Shown here in pieces: positions 1 to 7,411 of a DNA stretch of 31,722 nucleotides. The DNA lies in assembly GCA_003427395.1 (NCBI GenBank), contig BFEA01000394.1, positions 89,247-120,968 of the forward strand, in the 5' to 3' direction. Position numbers and translations under genes: made by a program. Source of the stretch: Chara braunii (taxonomy: Eukaryota; Streptophyta; Charophyceae; Charales; Characeae). Below the pieces are notes generated by a model. That model was not told where the DNA came from. It did not search any database and was given only the letters and a program-made list of their open reading frames with translations. How positions within the stretch are numbered: the first letter of the stretch is position 1; every line of letters starts with the position of its first letter.

Positions 1-3
1 TCC

Positions 4-114
4 CTACCTTCTTCCCCCGAATACAACGTACGGTCATTATAGCTGTATTTGAGGCATCTTTCAGTCTAGATACAGCTATAATGACCGTACGTTGTATTCG
101 GGGGAAGAAGGCAG
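4..114. mobile_element. Family A hairpin MITE, copy 1
   Basis: Two 45-bp arms (4-48 and 70-114) are inverse complements with a single visible mismatch (CTACC against CTGCC) around a 21-base loop. The outer end reads CTACCTTCTTCCCCCGAATA. The arms match the other family A copies in this window, so this is a dispersed non-autonomous foldback element. No coding capacity is present and no clear target duplication was seen. A transcript across it would form a long near-perfect hairpin, a possible small-RNA source (inference). Confidence 0.85.
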
Positions 115-150
115 GTAAGTGTAGAATTGTACTATTTTTACTCATCTGCA

Positions 151-213
151 TCCAACAGAATCCGAACTCAGGTGTTTATTTCAACTGTTAAGGGGTGTGT
201 ACCAACTGAACTA
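151..213 (-). repeat. tRNA-like (SINE-head-like) segment 1
   Basis: On the minus strand an A-box-like TAGTTCAGTTGG (revcomp of 202-213) is followed by a B-box-like GAGTTCGGATTC (revcomp of 158-169), at a spacing close to that of a tRNA gene. The flanking bases do not form a convincing acceptor stem, so this is a tRNA-derived repeat rather than a tRNA gene. Its A-box end merges directly into the terminus of the family A hairpin that begins at 211. Confidence 0.55.
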
Positions 214-321
214 CCGTCTTCACCCGAATAGAACGCCCGGTCATTATAGCCGTATCTGGGGCAGTTTTCTGTCTAGATGCAGCGATAATGACCGGGCGTT
301 CTATTCGGGTGAAGACGGCAG
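211..321. mobile_element. Family A hairpin MITE, copy 2
   Basis: Arms 211-255 and 277-321 are inverse complements with a few mismatches around a 21-base loop, the same 111-bp size as copy 1. The end reads CTACCGTCTTCACCCGAATA. Complementarity continues outward past both ends (TGTACCAACTG at 198-208 against CAGTTGGTACA at 324-334), so the palindrome includes an A-box-like half on each side. Confidence 0.88.
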
Positions 322-329
322 GCCAGTTG

Positions 330-390
330 GTACAGAAGGTCGAACTCAGGTCTGTATTTTCAACTGTTAAGGGGTGTACCAACTGAGCTA
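330..390 (-). repeat. tRNA-like (SINE-head-like) segment 2
   Basis: The minus strand carries TAGCTCAGTTGG (revcomp of 379-390), a perfect tRNA A-box, and GAGTTCGACCTT (revcomp of 336-347), a degraded B-box. The 31 bases between them approximate tRNA spacing. The bases just 5' of the A box, AAGACGG, are simultaneously the terminus of the family A hairpin starting at 388. Confidence 0.6.
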
Positions 391-520
391 CCGTCTTCAC
401 CCGAATAGAACGCGAGGTCATTATAGCCGTATTTGGTGTACCAACTGTTAAGGGGTGTACCAACTTTCAGTCTACATGCAGCGATAATGACCGGGCGTTC
501 GATTCGGGTGAAGACCGTAG
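388..520. mobile_element. Family A hairpin MITE, copy 3, with loop insertion
   Basis: Arms 388-432 and 476-520 pair as in copies 1 and 2, but the loop is 43 bases instead of 21. The extra loop sequence contains a 19-base exact duplicate (447-465) of the flanking tRNA-like DNA at 366-384, so it looks like a templated insertion. The right flank reads CCAGTTGGTACA, the inverted A-box-like half also found beside copy 2. Confidence 0.8.
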
Positions 521-594
521 GCCAGTTGGTACAGGACAGTACTTTTAGTCGATACCAAATACGACTTCCCGCCAAAAGGAGAGAGATCGAACCC

Positions 595-693
595 GGGGCT
601 AGGTCCCACTTACACGAATTAAGCGATATTGACCGTAGATAGCAAAGATCAATGGCCAGAATATCTTAATCCGTGCAAGTGGGACCTTGCCCC
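595..693 (+). mobile_element. Family B inverted-repeat MITE, copy 1
   Basis: This 99-bp element has terminal inverted repeats starting GGGGCTAGGTCCCACTTACA and ending in the complement GTGGGACCTTGCCCC. The centre contains ACCGTAGATAGCAAAGATCA. Copies with the same ends and centre occur at 751-850 (inverted) and 6224-6322. It sits within the TTCCCGCC array. Confidence 0.82.
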
Positions 694-750
694 GGGTGGG
701 AAGTAATTGGTCGATAAAGGAAAAAATAAGGTCCGCTCCGAGACTTCCTG

Positions 751-850
751 GGGGCTAGGTCCCCCTTTCACGGATGAAGAGATTCTGGCCGTTGATCTTT
801 GCTATCTACGGTCAATATCGCTTAATTCGTGTAAGTGGGACCTACTCCCC
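751..850 (-). mobile_element. Family B MITE, copy 2 (inverted)
   Basis: This is a 100-bp copy of the element at 595-693 in opposite orientation: its right part is the complement of copy 1's left arm (GCGATATT, AATTCG, GTAAGTGGGACC). The left arm has diverged (CCCCCTTTCACGGAT). Copies 1 and 2 are 57 bp apart and face each other, so together they could form a larger foldback. Confidence 0.8.
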
Positions 851-907
851 GGTCACAGGAGAGAGATCGAGACTGCAGGAAGATACTGATTGGTCTTGTA
901 GGGGAAA

Positions 908-945
908 GACAACGCGCGGTCTTCATATAGCGCCGTAAACCCGCG
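908..945. mobile_element. Family C relic
   Basis: CAACGCGCGGTCTTCATATAGCG resembles the left arm of the complete family C elements at 1166 and 1400. The central and right parts appear deleted. The downstream junction (CCCGCCCATGGTTCCAATC) corresponds to the sequence after the other two copies. Confidence 0.45.
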
Positions 946-1165
946 CGGGACCCCGCCCATGGTTCCAATCTGGGACTTCCCGCCAAAAGAGAGAGATCGA
1001 GATCGCAGGAGGTTCCAATCTGAGACTTCCCGCCAAAAGAGAGAGATCGAAATCGGAGGAAAGTGATCGGTCGAGAAAGGAAAACAAGATCAAGTTCGAG
1101 ACTTCCCGCCACAGGAGAGAGATCGATGCTGCAGGAAAATACAGTACTTGGTCGATAATGGAACA

Positions 1166-1238
1166 CATATCGCGCGTTTTTCATTTCGCGCCGTGGATTA
1201 TGGAGATAGACGGTCAGAAATGAAAAAACGCGAACATA
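1166..1238. mobile_element. Family C inverted-repeat insertion, copy 1
   Basis: The left arm ATATCGCGCGTTTTTCATTTC pairs with the right arm GAAATGAAAAAACGCGAACAT around about 30 bases containing GCCGTGGATTATGGAGATAG. It lies within a unit of the TTCCCGCC array and is absent from the shorter units nearby, so it is an insertion carried along by array duplication. Confidence 0.7.
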
Positions 1239-1399
1239 AAGCCCGCTTCACGTCCAATCTCCGACTTCCCGCCAAAGGAGAGAGATCGAAATCGCAGGAA
1301 AAGCAATCGATCGACAAAGGAAACAAGGTCCAGTCCGACACTTCCCGCCAGAGGAGAGAGATCGATGCTGCAGGAAAATAATTGGTCGATAAGGGAAAA

Positions 1400-1473
1400 C
1401 ATATTGCGCGTTTTTCATTTCGTGCCGTAGATTATGGAGATCGACGGTCAGAACTGAAAGAACCGCGCAAACA
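1400..1473. mobile_element. Family C inverted-repeat insertion, copy 2
   Basis: Same element as 1166-1238 with a decayed right arm (GAACTGAAAGAACCGCGC). The flanks on both sides also match those of copy 1 (GGTCGATAA before, GTCCAATCT after). The pair therefore probably arose by duplication of a larger unit rather than by two insertions. Confidence 0.65.
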
Positions 1474-1913
1474 CAAACCGGCCCAAGTCCAATCTGGGAC
1501 TTCCCGCCAAAAAAGAGATCGAAACTGAAAGAAAGTAACTGGTCGCGAAGGGAAGCAAGGTCCAGTCCGAGACTTCCCGCCACAGGAGAGATTAGAGAGA
1601 GAGAGAGAGAGAGACTGTAACTGGTCGTCAAGGGAAGCAAGGTCCAGTCCGACACTTCCCGCCACAGAAGAGAGAGAGAGAGAGGCTTTGACTTCCCGCC
1701 AGAAGAGAGATCGGAATTGAAGAGGAAAGTACTTGGTCGAAACGAAGTCCAATCTAGGACTTCTTGCCAAAGGAGAAAGATCGAGCAAAGAAAAGAAATT
1801 GCTCGAGATGGGAAACAAGGTCCAATCCGAGACTTCCCGCCAAAGAAGAGAGATCGAAACTGTGACTTCCCGCCAAAAGAGAGAAATCGAAATTGCAGAG
1901 GGAACGGTAATTG

Positions 1914-2058
1914 GTCCCACGAGCAGCGTTGAGTTTCCTCAACGCCTGAATCTGGACGCGTTCGTGGAGATGTGCGGTTGAGAAAACGCGATTTCTGCAC
2001 ATATCCACAGACACGTCCAGATTCAGGCGTTGAGGAAACTCGACGCTGCTAGTGGGAC
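1914..2058. mobile_element. Family D long foldback element
   Basis: Arms 1914-1975 and 1997-2058 (62 bp each) are inverse complements with a handful of mismatches around a 21-base loop. The ends are GTCCCACGAGCAGCG and its near-complement CGCTGCTAGTGGGAC. The element ends the TTCCCGCC array on its right side. There is no coding content, and no second copy was found in this window. Confidence 0.82.
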
Positions 2059-2394
2059 GTGGCCCAAGGTATGTACGGTCCGGAGGAGACCTGTCGCCAA
2101 AGGGCAAAGATCGAGAGAGGAGGATTGATTAATTACAGGAAAGAAATCGGTCGACAAGGGAAACAAAGTCCAATCCGAATTTCAAGGCAGCAAACTCATG
2201 AGGTCCATAGGAAGCTGAGTACAGACAGACAAAGGTGAGACCACGAACCACGACTCCCAGGAAACCTCTCTCCACCGAGGGAACGCCAGCAGGTGGGCCT
2301 AAGAGTCGCGGGAGGGGCATGATTGATTTCATGCTAATAGTAATACCCCAGTACTCAACCAATTAGTTCCCAAGGCGAGGGGCTTGACGGACTC
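2059..2394. other. No recognisable gene
   Basis: The left part still resembles the tail of the TTCCCGCC array (GAAATCGGTCGACAAGGGAAACAAAGTCCAATCCGA near 2145-2180). The rest is unique sequence with no recognisable protein, RNA or inverted repeat. Confidence 0.5.
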
Positions 2395-2506
2395 CTACCG
2401 TCTTCCCCCCGAACATAACGCACCCTAAAAATGAATGTATACAAGCTATATTTCCGGCCAGATACAGCCAAAATAAGGGTGCGTTGTGTTCGGGGAAAGA
2501 CGGTAG
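2395..2506. mobile_element. Family A hairpin MITE, copy 4
   Basis: The ends CTACCGTCTTCCCCCCGAAC and GTTCGGGGAAAGACGGTAG form inverted repeats continuing into ATAACGCACCCT / AGGGTGCGTTG. At 112 bp it matches copies 1 and 2 in size, but its inner arm and loop have diverged. Flanks (GACTC, TCGTA) show no obvious target duplication. Confidence 0.83.
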
Positions 2507-2524
2507 TCGTATTGGATCTAGCGT

Positions 2525-3230
2525 ATGAAGATGGAAAGCGTAGACGTATTACGCCGCCTTCGGCCTCGAGGTGAAATAGAGGTGACTCCGAGTCCCGACA
2601 GTAGTTCCCTCCACAGAGCGGAGGAAGGTGGGACTACCAGTCCCCGGGAATTCCAGGAAGAACGTGCGACTACCGAGTCCTGGGAGTTCACTCCACCGAG
2701 CGGAGGAAGGTGGGACCATGAGTTGGAAGGAGGGAGGAGAAGGGAATGAGGAAGCCGGCGAGCGGAGAGGAGGAGAGGCAACATGGCACGGAAGGAAAGG
2801 ACCATCCTTGAATCAACATGGTTATCGATTCACGAGGGAAACAGGAGGATACAAGACAGTAAATAACGGGAGGGAGAAAGCAGAAGAGATAGACCGTGAG
2901 GGACATAATGGAGGAGGGAGGGAGGGAGGAACGGGAGGACGCCGGAAGGAGGCGAGGGGGAGGCGAGGGGAAGGCGAGGGGGAGTCGACACGGAAGCGAG
3001 GGGGAGGCGAGGAGGAGGCGAGGGGGAGTCGACAAGGAAGCGAGGGGGNGGCGAGGGGGAGGCGGGGGGAAGATGGGGGAAACGCATGGGGGGGAAGAAG
3101 GGGACGGGATAATCCATCCGAGAGCTGAAAGGAGGGGGCTTGGGATCGGCTAAAGGCGAGAATCCGGATGCGAGGGAGGGGGAAGGAGGGGCGGGGGAAG
3201 GGGGAAGGGAGAATCATGGACATAGAGATG
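2525..3230 (+). repeat. Homopurine low-complexity tract with G-rich minisatellite
   Basis: The plus strand is almost entirely A and G. Within 2936-3075 a degenerate GGCGAGGGGGAG motif is arranged in a longer unit: GTCGACACGGAAGCG at 2984 recurs as GTCGACAAGGAAGCG at 3028, a 44-bp period. A single N sits at 3049. Long Arg/Gly/Glu or Pro/Ser/Leu frames run through it on both strands, as expected from the composition; none is a credible gene. Multiple G runs could form quadruplex or triplex DNA (inference). Confidence 0.75.
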
Positions 3231-3965
3231 GGATCCTTGGAATCATTTAGTCGTGAAGACCCACAGAAATGAGAGAGAGAAAAAAACTCGCACCAGGACT
3301 TTTCGGACAGAATCTGGCCGTAATTACTATAACATACATCCCGAAAAACCCAACTATGAGTATGCCCAAAGAGAAATTGGACGCCACAGTGAACAGGGGT
3401 TTATGCCAGACTCACAATTGCACTTTCCTGGATAAATCGGCGACTGCAATTACGTAAAGATTGAGTCAAGAAAGTAGTAATGTAAGCATGATCTTACCTG
3501 ACAGAAACTCGTTGAAAAAAGGGGAAATTATTAAAATTATTAAAAAAACGCATGGGGACAGAGGGAAACAGGGGGGTCCTTGCAAGGTTTTTAATGAGGA
3601 AGAGAAATATGAGAAACGAAGAGAATCTAGAGGATGAAAACAAGATCAAACGAGAAAGGGGAAAAAAAAGATCAAATAAAGTTCCGTCGCCCATACTATC
3701 TATCAATTGGAACGAATCGAATGTATGTAGACTGCTTCCTATTTCAATACATTTTTCTGCCCTCCATACTTTCAATTGAGGGATAGACGAAATAATCCCA
3801 TCTATACCGATCGCGAATGTATATAGTCTGTTACCTATTCAAATACAGTTCCGTCGACCATACGACTATCAATTGGAATGAATCGTTACATCCTCCTATT
3901 CATATAGATCGCTCCTCTCTCATCCATTCCGCAGTTTCATTCAACAGGGTAAGCGAAATCCCCGA
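3231..3965. repeat. AT-richer DNA with a degenerate direct duplication
   Basis: GTTCCGTCG, then ATAC, then TATCAATTGGAACGAATCG near 3680-3722 recurs at about 3847-3886 (CAATTGGAATGAATCG). Between them AATGTATGTAGACTGCTTCCTA near 3720 resembles AATGTATATAGTCTGTTACC near 3817. The rest shows no recognisable gene. Confidence 0.45.
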
Positions 3966-3966
3966 A

Positions 3967-4085
3967 TGCAGATTACTTCGTCTTCCAAAAAGATACGTAG
4001 CCAATCAACGGCGTAACCAATCAACAGCAGATTTCTTCGTCTTTCAAAAAGATACGTAGCCAATCAACGGCGTAACCAATCAATG
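3967..4085 (+). repeat. 59-bp tandem duplication
   Basis: ATTACTTCGTCTTCCAAAAAGATACGTAGCCAATCAACGGCGTAACCAATCAA-type sequence occurs twice in tandem with a 59-bp period (AGATACGTAG at 3991 and 4050) and only a few substitutions. Confidence 0.85.
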
Positions 4086-4123
4086 ACATAACCAATTAAA
4101 AACGATCCAGCCTAACCAATCAA
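4001..4123 (+). promoter_or_regulatory. Cluster of CCAATCAA motifs
   Basis: CCAATCAA (or CCAATTAA at 4092) occurs at 4001, 4017, 4060, 4076, 4092 and 4116. CCAAT is the core bound by NF-Y factors in eukaryotes. Four of the six copies come from the 59-bp tandem duplication. No TATA box, coding exon or transcript start follows before the adapter junction at 4290, so a promoter role is only a possibility. Confidence 0.3.
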
Positions 4124-4279
4124 TAGCGATTCTCCGAATGCACTATGCCGACGTGGACACTCGCGATCAAGGCCGCAAGGGGGGCGAAGGGGGGGGGCGG
4201 AGGGGGGGAACTTTGTGATTTCATAATAATGCAGTATTGGGACCATGGGAGAGAAAGTGAGAGCGAATACTGACCGGGG

Positions 4280-4308
4280 ATACACATCTAGATGTGTATA
4301 AGAGACAG
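4280..4308. other. Nextera mosaic-end junction (sequencing adapter left in assembly)
   Basis: AGATGTGTATAAGAGACAG at 4290-4308 is the complete 19-base Tn5/Nextera mosaic end. The ten bases before it (ATACACATCT, 4280-4289) are the inner part of the complementary mosaic end, as in the Nextera mate-pair junction adapter. This is library sequence, not biology. The DNA to the left and right of about 4289 may come from different genomic places. Confidence 0.95.
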
Positions 4309-4429
4309 GAGGTGGGTTAGTCGCATGCCGAGATGAAGAAGGGGCGAAGGATGAAGGGTCTAGGATGGCCTAGAAAGTGAGGGAAGAGAGTTGACGATCA
4401 ATCGATCGAGAGGGAGAGAGGGGGAGGGG

Positions 4430-4960
4430 GGGAGGAGAGAGAAAGAGAGAGAGAGAGAGTGGATGCTGACCTGGGGAGCGAATGCTCGACGGAGAGTTAA
4501 TGCTGACCTTTGGGGAGAGAGAGAGAGAGTGAGGGAGAGGGAGAGATTGGATGCTGATCGGAGTATCAAGGAGAGAAAAAAGTGGATGCGGATCTAGAGA
4601 TCGGATGGTCACCGGACTGTGAATGATGACCTGGTGGAAGAGAGGGAGAAAGGGAGTGGATGCTGACCGGAGTGCGAGGGAGAGAGAGAAAGTGGATGCT
4701 GATCTGGAGAGCGGATGCTCACCGGAGTGTGTATGCTGACCGGAGTGCGAGGGAGAGAGAGAAAGTGGATGCTGATCTGGAGAGCGGATGCTCACCGGAG
4801 TGTGAATGCTGACCTGTGGGGAGAGAGGGAGAAAGAGAGTGGATGATGACCGGAGAGAGGAGGAAAGAGAGAGGAGAGAGAGGGAGAGAGAGAGAGAGAG
4901 ACAGGGAGAGTGGATGGTGATTTGGAGAGTGGATGCTGACCTGGACAGTGGCCTCCCTCG
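4430..4960 (+). repeat. GA-rich minisatellite, 73-bp period
   Basis: Units contain GAGAGAGAGAAAGTGGATG, CTGATCTGGAGAGCGGATG, CTCACCGGAGTGTGAATG and CTGACC. The best pair is 73 bp apart (AGTGCGAGGG at 4671 and 4744). Outer units are shorter and more diverged. A 218-residue Ser/Leu/Pro frame on the minus strand spans the array and is explained by the repeat. Confidence 0.8.
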
Positions 4961-4984
4961 CCATATGGAAACTGCCTTAGTGCA

Positions 4985-5330
4985 GCTTGCCTTAAGTTCT
5001 TTTATTAAATGAGATGAGATGTACAACTGAGACTTTTGAGAAGAGAATTCGACGCAAAAAAGGCTGTGGGGAGAATGCTACTACGTACTCATGACGGCAA
5101 AACAGTACAACGCAAATGCTTACTAGAGACAAAGCTGGACAATGCCAAATATTCCCCAAAAAAAAAAAAAAAAAAAAAAGACAATGCCAATGACTATTTA
5201 CCAGAGGGAGAAGCTGGACAATGCAACTACAAAAAAATAGAGGGAAAAACTAGATACTCGTGAAAAGACTTAGGCGGATGACTTCAATTTGAAAGCTGGT
5301 TAATCAGATCCAGCTCCCTCCACCCTCACA
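4985..5330. other. Unique stretch with poly-A run
   Basis: There is no recognisable gene. A run of about 21 A residues lies at 5158-5179, flanked by related sequences (GCTGGACAATGCCAAATA before, GACAATGCCAATGACTATT and GCTGGACAATGCAACTAC after). This suggests a small local duplication. Confidence 0.4.
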
Positions 5331-5639
5331 GACTAACGTGCGCATGGCTATGGAAACAATGAGGGAAAAAAGCCAGATCGTGAGAGAGAAAGAGAGAGGG
5401 AGAAAGCAGGGGAAAGATGAAAACTGGCAAGGAGCGGAATGCACCATACCTGCTCTCCGTTTCGCTGTCGTCGATCCCGCTCGATCTACTACCCGCTCGG
5501 CATGCCCACAGGCATCACAGGCAAGCGGCGCAGGTGCTGATCCGCGCACCCGCTCCGCGACCGCTCCGCACGTTTCCGGGCTCAATGGGTCAATACCCCC
5601 CACACGCGCGCAATAGCATCCGCCGACCTCGTAGCACTT

Positions 5640-5795
5640 ATTTTTCCCGCCGCCACGTGACGCCAGCAATGCAGTTCCCGCCCGCCTGCGCACTCTGTTC
5701 CAGCCCGCCTGCGAACTTTTGTTCCCGCCCACCTGCAAACTCTGCTCCCGCCCACCTATGCCCCCTGTTCCCGCGCGCACCTATCACTCCCGCCA
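5640..5795 (+). repeat. GC-rich minisatellite, about 25-bp period
   Basis: Units of the form TTCCCGCCCRCCTGCRAACTCTG are repeated about five times, with TTCCCGCC exact at 5644, 5675 and 5722 and variants (CTCCCGCC, ACTCCCGCC) later. Overlapping frames on both strands through this segment (Arg/Pro/Ala/Gly-rich) are repeat artefacts. Confidence 0.7.
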
Positions 5796-5867
5796 ACCAG
5801 TGCCTCGTGACGACAGGCTGGTCGGCCCGTAAGTCCGTCTATGTCGATCGATTGGTCGCTCGGTAGA

Positions 5868-5926
5868 CTGGCGGCGGCTCGATGGGAAGACCGGCGGCGG
5901 CTCGATGGGAAGACCGGCGGCGGCCG
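5868..5926 (+). repeat. Short tandem GGCGGCGGCTCGATGGGAAGACC
   Basis: A unit of about 23-26 bp is repeated two to three times (ACTGGCGGCGGCTCGATGGGAAG, then ACCGGCGGCGGCTCGATGGGAAG, then ACCGGCGGCGGCCGAC). Confidence 0.8.
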
Positions 5927-6075
5927 ACAGCAATCGGTCGGCCGACCAGCAGCCGTCAGCGGCGGTCCGGGCGCAAGTCGGTCGCCGGTGAGTCCAAGCG
6001 TAATTGTTTTTAATTACCTGTCGAATCTAGACAGGACGGCCTTTAGGCCTTTTGTATTGCCATTATTATTTGTAG

Positions 6076-6097
6076 TATATATATATATATATATATT
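6076..6097. repeat. (TA)n microsatellite
   Basis: An uninterrupted TA dinucleotide run. Confidence 0.9.
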
Positions 6098-6223
6098 GCG
6101 GGGAACCCCCTAGGCAGCCACATCCGTGCTCAAGCCTCCAACGAGGGAACATGCGGGAGCTGCACCCACTAGCAGGTGCGATACCCGCTACAGCAGGTGG
6201 GCGATACCGGCCAGGGGTCAGCC

Positions 6224-6322
6224 GGGGCTAGGTCCCACTTACACGAATTAAGAGATATTAACCGTAGATAGCAAAGATCAACGGTCAGAATCTCGTAGTC
6301 CGTGCAAGTGGGACCTTGCCCC
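6224..6322 (+). mobile_element. Family B MITE, copy 3
   Basis: This 99-bp element has the same terminal inverted repeats (GGGGCTAGGTCCCACTTACA / GTGGGACCTTGCCCC) and centre (CCGTAGATAGCAAAGATCAA) as 595-693. It is the same size and orientation but about 5.6 kb away in a different context, which shows that the family is dispersed. One outer base pair (CCGGGG / CCCCGG) extends the palindrome slightly. Confidence 0.85.
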
Positions 6323-7411
6323 GGTAGCATCAGGACCGAGCTTCGTCTGTGGGCCAGTCGCTGTGCCTCCCCGCCGGTCCTCTCCGCCTATGAACATCAG
6401 CAGTCTCCGCTCAATGCCACTCGGGGGGACCAACGGCCCATCTCTCCGTAGGTGGAGGGCGCCAAGCTTACCCAGGAAGGCACATGAGCCCAATGCGGAT
6501 TGAGCCCAAGACCACCTGAATGCCACTTGCGTACGAACTAAGCTAGGATGCTCGATACAGTCCAAGAGTCATCGGCCACTCCTGTCCTTTCTCTTTTTTA
6601 ATTTTTCTTTCCGTTTTTGTTTTGGACCATTTCTTGACTTATGCGAGCCACCATCGCGCAGGATCTGCTCCGCATCGTTCCAATTTTAACGGCTGTCCTT
6701 AAGGACCACTGTCCTTTCTCGGATTTGTCCGTTTAGCCCTTTTCTAGAGACTTGTGTGGGCGCCCCAAAAGTTCGTGAAATTCCGTGTACCACCCCTTGA
6801 ATTCGTCCAACGGCCTGCCGCGCTTTGACCAACAGGGAGCAACTTTGCGTGGCGCCGGTAGGGGCGCCACGCAAATGTGGCCCAAAAGGTCTGGGGTACG
6901 CCTTTGGGTGTGAGAAAGCATTAGGAGGGCCAAGGAGCGCAGAGGGTTTTTCCACAAATTTTGGCACTAATCAGACAAAATAGGGATGAGGCGGTAGACG
7001 GCGCAGACGAGCTCAAGCTCCATGATGCGTGAGAGGATATACGCAGAGCAAGCTCTCCATACCCCGGGGCGCTTAGCACAGTGGAGGAGAGCTCGAGCAA
7101 CAATGACTGAGCTTGTCCTCGAGGAAGGGAGAGCAGAGGGCTTAGCTGGGTGTCGACTTGAGCATGAAGAATAGAGTTTGTTCCCTAATGTTCACACGGA
7201 GGGGATACAGTGCAGCACCGCAGTGTGGGATCAAGAGCGCTTGATGTCAAAGTTAGCGCACCTCACATGGAGCTTTCTTTGGAGTTTTGTATTGTAGAAT
7301 GATGGAAACAACTTCTTCAGCAGATGCTCTGCACCGGTGGCGGTGATGGGTAGTGGGTGGCACTATAGGGCATAATTTTTTGTCTGTAAAATCTTTTGTC
7401 TAAAACTAGGT
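6323..7411. other. No recognisable gene
   Basis: Moderately GC-rich unique sequence. Several 60-95 codon frames exist on the minus strand (for example around 6686-7103), but none has recognisable motifs and they overlap in different frames. The only structured signal is the hairpin at 6844-6875. Confidence 0.4.
6844..6875. other. Perfect 13-bp hairpin
   Basis: TTTGCGTGGCGCC (6844-6856) is followed by a six-base loop and the exact complement GGCGCCACGCAAA (6863-6875). The stem is GC-rich. No T run follows on either strand, so it does not look like a simple terminator. Confidence 0.8.

Larger units (their letters stand above)
545..1910 (+). repeat. Tandem array of TTCCCGCC-bearing units
   Basis: A degenerate unit built on GACTTCCCGCCAAAAG, then GAGAGAGATCGA, then a segment like AATTGGTCGATAAAGG and CAAGGTCCAGTCCGA is repeated. 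Uninterrupted neighbours are about 76 bp apart (octamer cores at 1265 and 1341). CTTCCCGCC occurs exactly at about 565, 976, 1026, 1102, 1265, 1341, 1500, 1573, 1655, 1692, 1833 and 1866, with a variant near 1760. Short GA runs lie at about 1592-1613 and 1671-1684. Families B, C and D interrupt the array. Open frames across it are by-products of the repeat; no protein is recognisable. Confidence 0.85.

Noticed and set aside
545-1910. CRISPR-like array of short repeats
   Set aside because: Spacing is irregular, the whole unit is repeated rather than only a short direct repeat, and the context is eukaryotic.
1248-2000. 250-codon minus-strand frame
   Set aside because: It is a translation of the TTCCCGCC tandem array (repeated LLWREV / SFGGKS words) crossing several MITEs; there is no domain.
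2822-3223. Arg/Gly-rich and Pro/Ser-rich frames
   Set aside because: Homopurine composition yields open frames on both strands; there are no motifs and an N lies within.
4370-5026. 218-codon Ser/Leu-rich minus-strand frame
   Set aside because: It is explained by the GA-rich 73-bp minisatellite, and similar frames are open on the other strand.
5304-5866. Overlapping frames on both strands with Arg/Pro/Ala content
   Set aside because: GC-rich minisatellite; neither frame shows a recognisable domain.
6686-7103. Three overlapping minus-strand frames with protein-like composition
   Set aside because: They are in different frames, with no domain or motif; possibly a decayed gene, but unsupported.
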